A stretch of 36,376 bases of DNA from Clostridia bacterium (GTDB lineage: Bacteria; Bacillota; Clostridia; Oscillospirales; CAG-272). The position numbers were made by a program, and so were the translations under genes. Below the pieces are notes generated by a model, which saw only the letters and a list, made by a program, of their open reading frames with translations, was not told the origin of the DNA and did no database searches. Within the stretch, counting starts at the first letter, position 1. Each line of letters starts with the position of its first letter. The stretch covers positions 1 to 36,376 of the forward strand of contig JAFWXZ010000040.1 of the NCBI GenBank assembly GCA_017522795.1, read 5' to 3'. Shown piece after piece: positions 30,207-36,376 of the stretch.

Positions 30207-31862
30207 TTATTTATTCAAAAGATAAACTCTCACCTCATAGGGCTTCATAGTCTCGCCGTTCTCCTTGTAGTTGGAGAGGAGCAGGGTAGCCTTTGAAGTG
30301 TCAAAGTCAGCGGGAGCCTTCATCTTCACTGCCTCGTCGGTGAAGGAGCAGACCACCAGCAGCTTCTGCCTCTTGTCCTCGCGGGTGTAGGTGTAAAGCT
30401 TGGACGAGCCCTTGAAATGCTCGGTGTAGTCGCCGTGCCTTACCGCCGAGAGAGTCTTACGCAGGGAGATCGCCTTGCGGTAGAAGTTGAGAACAGAGTC
30501 GGGATCGCCCTCCTGTTCGGCAACGTTGATCTCCTTGTAATTCTCGTTTACGTAGAACCAGGGCGTGCCTGTGGTAAAGCCCGCATTCTCCTCAGCCGAC
30601 CACTGCACAGGGGTTCTTGCCGAGTCGCGAGAGCCGTTCCATAGGGGTTTAAGGCGCTTTTCATCGGACTTGTTCGTACCAACGTTGTTGTACTGCCATC
30701 TTGTCTGCACGTCCTCGTACATAAGGGGGCTTTCGGGATACCAGTTTGTCATACCGATCTCCTGTCCCTGATATACGAAGGGCGTTCCGCTCTGGAACAT
30801 ATACATAGCGCAGAGCATCTTTGCGCTTGCCTTCTGATACTTCTCGCTACCGTAGCGGGATACCATTCTGGGATGGTCGTGGTTCTCAATATAGAGCATA
30901 TTCCAGCCCTTGCCCGCAAGACCGTCCTGCCAACGTGAGAAAGCTTTCTTCATCTTGCGAAGATTGAAGGGAGTGTGTCTGAAGTCGGTGAAGAAGCAGT
31001 CTGCCTCCTGTGTCTGGAACTGGATCATCATATCCAGCACCTGGGTGTCGTCCTCGGTGATGTATTCAAGAGCCTTCTTGGGCGTCACCATAGGCGCTTC
31101 TGCAAGCACCATTGCGTCGTAGTGATCGAAAACGTCGCGTCTAAATTCCTCAAGATACTCGTAGAGGTGAGGACCGTGGTTGAACATAAAGATACCCTTG
31201 GAGAAGGGCAGCAGACGGTCGTCGGGAAGTCCCTCGGGCTTTGAAATAAAGGTGATAACGTCCTCTCTGAAGCCGTCAACTCCACGGTCGAGCCAGAATT
31301 TAAGGATCTTCTTTACCTCCTCGCGAACGAGGGGATTGTCCATATTCAAGTCAGCCTGCTCGATGGCAAAGAGGTGCATGTAGTATTCCTGTCTTACCTC
31401 GTCCCATGCCCAAGCCTTGCCCTCAAAGAGCGAGTCCCAGTTGTTTGGCAGCTTGCCGTGCGCCTTTGCGGGGCGCCAGATGTAGTAGTCGGTGTAGGGC
31501 TCAATGCGCTCTCGGCTCTTCTTGAACCACTCGTGCTCGGTGGAGGTGTGGTTTACAACCAGGTCCATAATGACCTTCATTCCTCTCTCGTGGGCGCCGT
31601 CAAGCACCTTCGTGAAGGCATCCATACCGCCGAACTCGGCAGCGATGTCCATATAGTCGGAAATGTCGTATCCGCAGTCCACTCCGGGAGAGGGATAGAG
31701 GGGAGAGAACCAGATGCCGTCGCATCCCAGCGACTTTATGTAGTCCAGCTTTTCATACACGCCGTAAAGGTCGCCCATTCCGTCACCGTTTCCGTCCTTA
31801 AATGACCTCGGCCATATCTGGTAAAATACCATATCCTTGTACCAAGTAGTCTTTTTGCTCAT
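30207..31862 (-). CDS. GH13 alpha-glucosidase / oligo-1,6-glucosidase
   Basis: This 551-residue glycoside hydrolase of the GH13_31 type removes glucose from isomaltose-like or short alpha-glucans in the cytoplasm (no signal peptide). It has VFYQIWPRSFKDGNGDG at the N-terminus, the region I DLVVNHTS, the nucleophile D201 in GFREDV, the acid/base E255 in LAEAP and the transition-state D329 in ENHDHPR. The valine after the nucleophile is the residue linked with alpha-1,6 preference in this subfamily. AGGAG lies nine bases upstream of the ATG. No transporter or regulator is next to it. Confidence 0.93.
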   Translation of the reverse strand: MSKKTTWYKDMVFYQIWPRSFKDGNGDGMGDLYGVYEKLDYIKSLGCDGIWFSPLYPSPGVDCGYDISDYMDIAAEFGGMDAFTKVLDGAHERGMKVIMDLVVNHTSTEHEWFKKSRERIEPYTDYYIWRPAKAHGKLPNNWDSLFEGKAWAWDEVRQEYYMHLFAIEQADLNMDNPLVREEVKKILKFWLDRGVDGFREDVITFISKPEGLPDDRLLPFSKGIFMFNHGPHLYEYLEEFRRDVFDHYDAMVLAEAPMVTPKKALEYITEDDTQVLDMMIQFQTQEADCFFTDFRHTPFNLRKMKKAFSRWQDGLAGKGWNMLYIENHDHPRMVSRYGSEKYQKASAKMLCAMYMFQSGTPFVYQGQEIGMTNWYPESPLMYEDVQTRWQYNNVGTNKSDEKRLKPLWNGSRDSARTPVQWSAEENAGFTTGTPWFYVNENYKEINVAEQEGDPDSVLNFYRKAISLRKTLSAVRHGDYTEHFKGSSKLYTYTREDKRQKLLVVCSFTDEAVKMKAPADFDTSKATLLLSNYKENGETMKPYEVRVYLLNK

Positions 31863-31887
31863 AACTTTTTCTCCTGTATATAAATTA

Positions 31888-32277
31888 TTAATTAATTTTC
31901 AATTCAAACACCGCGCCGTCGGGTAGATTGGTGTACATAAACTTATCAGATTCATCGGCGAGAAATATAAGCTTTCCGCACGAGTATTCAAAAACATAGG
32001 TACAGGTAAGAGTACGGTTCAACCCGGGTATTTGTTCATCAACGAGAATAATTCTGTTTCCGTCAACGGTGTATTCGCCATAGCCTATATGACTGCTGAG
32101 CGGACCTTCATAATAACTGTACTTTCCATTATTCGATAGCTTTATGGTAAAGGTTCCCAGCGGAGAATTATCGCCGTTTTCTCTGATGTAGCTTCCGTAA
32201 ATCAAAGTACGGTCACAAGAAGCAAGGATAAGAAAAACCGACAGAATGACGATAAATAATGCAATTAATTTTTTCAT
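31888..32277 (-). CDS. Small putative lipoprotein
   Basis: This 129-residue protein has a signal peptide of about 20 residues and a lipobox-like LILASC with the cysteine at 21. The mature part is beta-rich (GTFTIKLSNNGKYSYYEG, GEYTVDGNRIILVDE), of a kind seen in many small clostridial surface lipoproteins; I cannot name a family. Its leader (TATACAGGAGAAAAAG, then ATG) is nearly the same as that of the glucosidase gene 26 bp downstream, so the two may be co-transcribed. A hairpin-rich repeat lies just upstream. Confidence 0.7.
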   Translation of the reverse strand: MKKLIALFIVILSVFLILASCDRTLIYGSYIRENGDNSPLGTFTIKLSNNGKYSYYEGPLSSHIGYGEYTVDGNRIILVDEQIPGLNRTLTCTYVFEYSCGKLIFLADESDKFMYTNLPDGAVFELKIN

Positions 32278-32301
32278 AGCTTTTTCTCCTGTATATTATT
32301 T

Positions 32302-32503
32302 TTAACTCTGAACTCTGCACCAACTCTTGAAACATAGTCGCACTACTCGCCTCGGTGCACTCGGCTCCTATTGCTTCTTGTTTCTGCGCATTCGCGTCTC
32401 GCTGTGGCTCGGTCACGTTCGGAGTCTAACAGTCCACTGGACTGTTATTCAACACCCTCACGCCGCTACGCTACGACAAAAACAGTTATCAACTGTTTTT
32501 GTC
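32302..32503. repeat. Interspersed hairpin element, copy 2 (longer)
   Basis: The shared block CAACTCTTGAAACATAGTCG is followed by GCACTA/CGGTGC (32340-32358), TTGTTTCTGCGCATTCGC, and an extra segment. That segment contains the core of the 1514-1741 element in inverse orientation (32397-32419) and a 9-bp palindrome AACAGTCCA-C-TGGACTGTT (32428-32446). The 13-bp hairpin GACAAAAACAGTT/AACTGTTTTTGTC (32475-32503) closes the copy. Confidence 0.85.
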
Positions 32504-32506
32504 TGC

Positions 32507-32953
32507 TCATTGAACTCTTCTATACATCCTGCACTCTCCGCCGCCGTCTTCTTCTACCATACAGTAGAATTTCCAGCCGTATCTCTCGTAGAAGTTGGTA
32601 TGGTCTGTGCAAAGATACAGGGTGTCAACACCCCTTGCCGCCATATCGGCGCAGGCGTTGTTAAGAAGCGCGCCTGCTATACCGCATTTTCTGCAGTCCT
32701 CCTCCACGAACAGCGCGCAGAGGTTGGGGGTAAGGTCGGGCCGCTTATGAAAGTCGTTTGCGATAATTCCGCATCCCCCGACTATCCGTCCGTCCGCCAT
32801 CGCCATATACCAACGGGGCAATCCCCCCGCAAGTCCCTCGTCCATACTCTCAAGGTAGGCCTCGACGGGCACGCCCCACTTGCCGTGGAACCACTCCGCC
32901 GCCGCCCCCTTCATCTCGGGACACTCGTTAAGCTCTATAATTCTGTAGGTCAT
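32507..32953 (-). CDS. GNAT-family N-acetyltransferase
   Basis: This 148-residue acetyltransferase has the GNAT core: beta strands [18 protein letters not shown], an acetyl-CoA loop variant [14 protein letters not shown] near 88-101, and the closing [20 protein letters not shown] take the ATG at 32953, which has GAGGAG six bases upstream and overlaps the stop of the HNH gene as ATGA. The open frame extends upstream inside that gene. The acceptor is unknown. Tight coupling to a nuclease-like gene is unusual, but GNATs are often placed at random. Confidence 0.85.
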   Translation of the reverse strand: MTYRIIELNECPEMKGAAAEWFHGKWGVPVEAYLESMDEGLAGGLPRWYMAMADGRIVGGCGIIANDFHKRPDLTPNLCALFVEEDCRKCGIAGALLNNACADMAARGVDTLYLCTDHTNFYERYGWKFYCMVEEDGGGECRMYRRVQ

Positions 32954-33918
32954 TTCAAACTCCTCGTATTCGTTATTTGTTTTGTATACCTGCATTTTGG
33001 GTAATTGGAGCAACCGTAGAAATCACCGTATCTTCCACGTTTTTTTACTAAAGGAGCACCGCAATTTTCGCAAACGTCCTTAACGCCTTGCCATGCGGAC
33101 TTCGGATTGATTGCTCCGCGTTCAACGGTGTTGGATTTTGATGAATTACATCTGTGACACAACGTTTGCAGATTATCGTATGTTGATTTTCCGCCTTTTG
33201 AAACAGGAAAAATATGATCTATCTCAAGATCATTGGTTGCGCGTCCGCACTTTCTGCAGCGATAACCGTCGCGCTCGTAAATCGAGAAACGCATCTTGTT
33301 TGAAACTTTTCCTCGCTCAACGCGACAGATCGATTGCCAAATACTATCGTTGAGGTAAAAATCTCCTTGCTTTTGATTAAGCTTGGTGACGATATCCTTA
33401 ATAGCTACAGAATCAAATCTGTCAACTTTATACGTTATTCTATCTCCGTTGATCTTCGTTAAACATAAACAAACTTGAATGGTCAGAGCGGTTGTTGGTT
33501 TTTTAATTCTTGAATTAAATAACCTGTTTTCTATTTTGTTAAGCTTGTCTTGCTCTGTCGGGAATTGATCGGTATCATATCTGCCGAGAACACACTTGTT
33601 GATACTATCAACATAAGCTATATGCTTGCCTCGGTTTTCCGAAGCACTTTCTATAGCAGCTAATACCTCTTTCTTTTTAAAAACAAGCTGATATGTTAAG
33701 TAATCCTTGGGTGATATGGTGTCGTAAAATGCTTGGTTATCATAGGAGTATTCCATATCAAAATTTTCAATTTTAGCAAAAGAATACTTTTCGTTGATTT
33801 CTTGCAGTTCTCTTAAAGCCAAGCTGTGATCTGATACAAAGCTCGTATATTTTTGGTTGATGTAATACCAGATAAACCAAGCCACCAAGGCGAAAATTAT
33901 TAAAATAATAATAACCAT
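32950..33918 (-). CDS. Membrane-anchored HNH endonuclease with C4 zinc ribbon
   Basis: This 322-residue protein has three parts. Residues 2-20 are a membrane helix. Residues about 25-200 form a charged region I cannot place. Residues about 207-262 form an HNH domain with C221, C224, D234-H235, N249, C254 and C257. Residues about 280-312 form a topoisomerase-type zinc ribbon (C283, C286, C303 and C309). An HNH nuclease tied to the membrane with a DNA-binding ribbon suggests action on entering or membrane-near DNA, possibly defence; this is inference. The gene is more AT-rich than its neighbours, which hints at transfer. The ribosome site (AGGA) is weak. Confidence 0.85.
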   Translation of the reverse strand: MVIIILIIFALVAWFIWYYINQKYTSFVSDHSLALRELQEINEKYSFAKIENFDMEYSYDNQAFYDTISPKDYLTYQLVFKKKEVLAAIESASENRGKHIAYVDSINKCVLGRYDTDQFPTEQDKLNKIENRLFNSRIKKPTTALTIQVCLCLTKINGDRITYKVDRFDSVAIKDIVTKLNQKQGDFYLNDSIWQSICRVERGKVSNKMRFSIYERDGYRCRKCGRATNDLEIDHIFPVSKGGKSTYDNLQTLCHRCNSSKSNTVERGAINPKSAWQGVKDVCENCGAPLVKKRGRYGDFYGCSNYPKCRYTKQITNTRSLK

Positions 33919-33954
33919 AATTTTATCCTAAAATTATATTTTTTTACGAATAGA

Positions 33955-34004
33955 CCTCATCCGTCAGCTTCGCTGCCACCTTCCCCAACAGGGAAGGCTT
34001 TTTG
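33955..34004. repeat. Interspersed CCTCATCC...CCTTCCC element
   Basis: It starts CCTCATCC, passes AGCTTCGCT and ends with the hairpin CCTTCCC-CAACA-GGGAAGG and five T. The same family, inverted, is inserted in the helicase 3' end (6288-6346). Its hairpin with T run resembles a terminator on the plus strand. Confidence 0.75.
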
Positions 34005-34051
34005 TTCCGCATTTGTTATAGCCTACCGCTCTGGATGACAAATAATCGCGG

Positions 34052-36139
34052 TCAATTAATTTTGCATTCTGCACTTTTAATCACCCTATACTCTCCCGCC
34101 TTGCCGCTCTCGGACACGCCGATAACGTACTTTTCGGCGGTCAGCCGCTCAGGCAGGGGCTCATCCTTCAGCAGAGCGAAGGCTCTCGTTGCCTCCTCCT
34201 CGTTGCCGACAAACAGGCTGGTATGATAGGCAAATTCAAGGTCAAATTTATGTGGCATCACGCCGTACTGACCGATGAAGAAGTCAACCACCCACTGATG
34301 AAGCTCATGTAGCTGCTCGCTCTCGCGGTGTCTTATCCAGACCACGCCGCCCTCACGCTCAATGCACTCGGGCGTCAGCTCGAAGCTTGGTATTTCCGCA
34401 AACCTTTTTGACAGCCTCTCCACCGCCTGCGGCAGCTTTTTCGTCTTTATCTGACAGGATATCTTCAGCGAAATATGCATCGGCAGGCTGAGGGCGGGAT
34501 TTGCGGCAGCTATCCTCTCGCTGACCTCACGCGCCCGCTCTGTAAGTCCGTCCGCCTGACCGCTGACGTCAATAGCCGTCCAGATAAATATCTTTTTCGC
34601 CCGCTTGTCACTTACCTTTATTAAAAGGTAGCAGATCAGCGCGCCAATGGCATATCCGCATATATCTATCAGCACATCCAAAAGATTTGCTCCGCGTCCC
34701 TCCATAAACAGCTGGAAAAACTCGCTGGCAAATGCCCAGGGCAGACCGAGGGCAAGCATCAAAGCTATTCTGAGCAGTCGCTTTTTAATGAAAAGAAATC
34801 TGAAATAATTGTATCCCAGGATACCCAGCAGACCGAAGAGTCCGAGATGACCCAGCACCTTGGCAACAAACTTGGTCACACTCTCCATAACCACACGGTC
34901 CTCGGTGACGATTTTGGATATATCAACGGTATATTCCTGCTCCAAACGGTCATACCCGTCGTCAATTATCAGCTTTATGGTGGTTGTGCCCGTCTTTTTA
35001 CCCAACAAGGAAAAGCTGCGTCGGTATGGCGTCAGCTCCAGCATTTCCTGGTCGTATTCATATGTCACATCGGTAAAGCTGGCGGTATCGTCAAATAGGA
35101 ATGGAATATTCACCACCTTGTTGGTGTGGGCGGTAATCTCCTTTGAGTCGGCTATTACGGTGTCGTTGGGAATAGGCAGGAACAGCTTATTTCTTACCTT
35201 GACCGTCACCGTCTTGGAAAAGCCGTTCGGCAGGGTAAAGGTTATCTGATAGTCGCCCGTCTTGGTGAAATAATATCTGCCCGTTCTCGTCATTATCACT
35301 CGGTCGGGATCCGAGAAGCTGATATCCACCTTGGTCTGCACCGTCTTGCCGTCTTTATATAAGTAAGGTATAAATACATTGTTGCGTATGAGGATAAGCT
35401 CCTCGGCATCCTTCTCCAGTATCTTTACCTGGTCAAAGGAGTCCACCTGCACGTAGGGAATTATGGAAAAGCTCTCGCTCCTGGCGCTCTTGCCGTTCGG
35501 ATAGCTGACCTTGAAGTGGACGGTCTTGTCCGTCGGGGTCTCCTTTATGGCAACATAGCCGAGGCTCTCCTTGTCATAGCGGAAGTATTCCTCGTCATAC
35601 TCCACCACAAACTCCTCGCGCGTGGCATAGGTTCCGTCACGGGTGAGAACGTAAGGATACACCGTCATACCCACATAGACCTGACTCTTGTTCAGGTCAT
35701 AGCCCTTTATGTAGTGGTAGCATGAAAAGTCAGAGGGGTACTCCTTCTTTATATTAAAGCTGATCACCTTTCTGAAGTCCTTGTCCTGGGAGGAGGTTAT
35801 GATAACGTCAGCGGTGGTCTCGGGACCCTCAAACTTTACCGATGTGGTAATGGTGCCGTCGGTGGCAACCGATAGCACGGTTGTATTGGATGAGGCAAAG
35901 CGGAGTCCTCCCGCCTCGCTGAACTTGCCCACCGCCTTCGGGTTCAGCTTGTAGATCTTGCCCGCCGTCAACGGCTCCCCCGAGTCAAGGGTCGTCTTTA
36001 CATCGGTGATCTCGTAGTCAAGTATAACCTCGGTTATCACATCCCTGATCACCAGCGATATCTCCGACCCAAAGGTGATTACCAGCATCAGTAAAATGGC
36101 ATATGTTAAAAATAATACCAACGCCTTGCTTCTGTTCAT
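34052..36139 (-). CDS. VanZ-like protein with large extracytoplasmic insert and C-terminal 2H phosphoesterase
   Basis: This 695-residue protein has TM1 at about 6-24. An extracytoplasmic region (about 35-425) of beta-rich Ig/BIG-like units follows, with GKIYKLNPKAVGKFSEAGGL and ATDGTITTSVK. The rest of a VanZ domain is at about 426-508, including ASEFFQLFMEGRGANLLDVLIDICGYAIG in two parts (471-499). A cytoplasmic 2H phosphoesterase (LigT/2'-5' RNA ligase-like) domain occupies about 517-687 with both motifs, H555-I-S557 and H639-T-S641. AGGAG lies about six bases before the ATG. The last codons (SAECKIN) come from the heptamer repeat. The substrate is unknown. Confidence 0.8.
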   Translation of the reverse strand: MNRSKALVLFLTYAILLMLVITFGSEISLVIRDVITEVILDYEITDVKTTLDSGEPLTAGKIYKLNPKAVGKFSEAGGLRFASSNTTVLSVATDGTITTSVKFEGPETTADVIITSSQDKDFRKVISFNIKKEYPSDFSCYHYIKGYDLNKSQVYVGMTVYPYVLTRDGTYATREEFVVEYDEEYFRYDKESLGYVAIKETPTDKTVHFKVSYPNGKSARSESFSIIPYVQVDSFDQVKILEKDAEELILIRNNVFIPYLYKDGKTVQTKVDISFSDPDRVIMTRTGRYYFTKTGDYQITFTLPNGFSKTVTVKVRNKLFLPIPNDTVIADSKEITAHTNKVVNIPFLFDDTASFTDVTYEYDQEMLELTPYRRSFSLLGKKTGTTTIKLIIDDGYDRLEQEYTVDISKIVTEDRVVMESVTKFVAKVLGHLGLFGLLGILGYNYFRFLFIKKRLLRIALMLALGLPWAFASEFFQLFMEGRGANLLDVLIDICGYAIGALICYLLIKVSDKRAKKIFIWTAIDVSGQADGLTERAREVSERIAAANPALSLPMHISLKISCQIKTKKLPQAVERLSKRFAEIPSFELTPECIEREGGVVWIRHRESEQLHELHQWVVDFFIGQYGVMPHKFDLEFAYHTSLFVGNEEEATRAFALLKDEPLPERLTAEKYVIGVSESGKAGEYRVIKSAECKIN

Positions 36140-36168
36140 ATATACTCCTGTTAATTGTTTACTAATTA

Positions 36169-36376
36169 ATTCTGCATTCTGTATTTTGCACTAACTCTTG
36201 AAACATAGTCGTATCGCTCGCCTCGATACACTCGACTTGTGACATCCCGTCTGCTTTTGTGTCGCACAGCATCGTAAGGCAAGCCTTACTCGCTTTGCTC
36301 GCAACGCGAGACTTCACTTCAAGAAAAATCGTTATTAACTATTTTTCTTTCGTTCACCTTGTTTCTGCGCATTCGC
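36169..36376. repeat. Interspersed hairpin element, copy 3 (runs to the window edge)
   Basis: The order is heptamers, CTAACTCTTGAAACATAGTC, hairpin GTATCG/CGATAC (36211-36229), an inserted part with GTAAGG/CCTTAC, then a hairpin AAGAAAAATCGTT-ATT-AACTATTTTTCTT (36321-36349) and GTTTCTGCGCATTCGC at the edge. The last hairpin has different arm sequence from copies 1 and 2 but still pairs. Confidence 0.8.

Noticed and set aside
1-36376. tRNA or rRNA genes
   Set aside because: No cloverleaf with a GGTTCRANTCC-type arm and CCA end, and no rRNA signature, was recognised on either strand.

Overview
The window looks like a low-GC Gram-positive chromosome, most likely an uncultured gut member of class Clostridia. 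The grounds are strong AAAGGAG-type ribosome sites, TTGACA-17-TATAAT promoters, intrinsic terminators with U tracts, Firmicutes-type gene families and many short interspersed intergenic repeats. No rRNA, tRNA or CRISPR array was seen.

Layout. (1) 187-1352 (+): luxS and mtnN, ATGA-coupled, which recycle S-adenosylhomocysteine; a long stem-loop precedes luxS. (2) 1353-4828: AT-rich accessory stretch with a MITE-like repeat, two small membrane proteins behind a promoter carrying two copies of a 19-bp palindrome, a nine-unit 21-bp tandem repeat, a small XRE regulator, and a short gene split at an A8 run. (3) 4829-8755 (-): an MFS exporter and a DinG/XPD-type helicase whose 3' end is duplicated around a repeat element. 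(4) 8866-15277 (-): an intact phage cassette (TerS, TerL, portal, small protein, major capsid, connector, XhlA-like, holin) with its own promoter and terminator but no tail, integrase, replication or lysin genes. (5) 15575-16384 (+): two paralogous four-helix membrane proteins. (6) 16444-21557 (-): a nucleoside-salvage operon tdk-deoC-deoD-deoB-cdd-udp-udk. (7) 22178-24301 (+): topB, preceded by four small hairpins separated by a TCGATAT spacer. (8) 24408-36139 (-): a DUF4830-like protein, a 32-residue Cys-rich membrane peptide, a coupled operon (nitroreductase, BspA-type LRR protein, multi-helix membrane protein, nitroreductase), an APH-type kinase with a glycerophosphodiesterase, a GH13 glucosidase, a lipoprotein, a membrane-anchored HNH/zinc-ribbon protein coupled to a GNAT, and a 695-residue fusion of VanZ, a large extracytoplasmic beta-rich insert and a 2H phosphoesterase.

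How it works together. The nucleoside operon can take nucleosides to free bases, pentose 1-phosphates, deoxyribose 5-phosphate and finally acetaldehyde plus glyceraldehyde 3-phosphate, or salvage them by kinases. The luxS-mtnN pair detoxifies SAH and would release the AI-2 precursor. The phage cassette may be a remnant or a retained particle-forming module; its uninterrupted large genes, tight coupling and private regulatory signals make it the best candidate for an undescribed system, with the VanZ-2H fusion second.

Repeats are a theme. Heptamer arrays (GCATTTT/GCATTCT) sit at gene edges, and a hairpin-rich element occurs three times in 6 kb with compensatory changes in its stems. Another element family occurs in the helicase 3' end and before the VanZ fusion gene. 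All functional calls rest on reading the sequence and motif knowledge; no database search was run.
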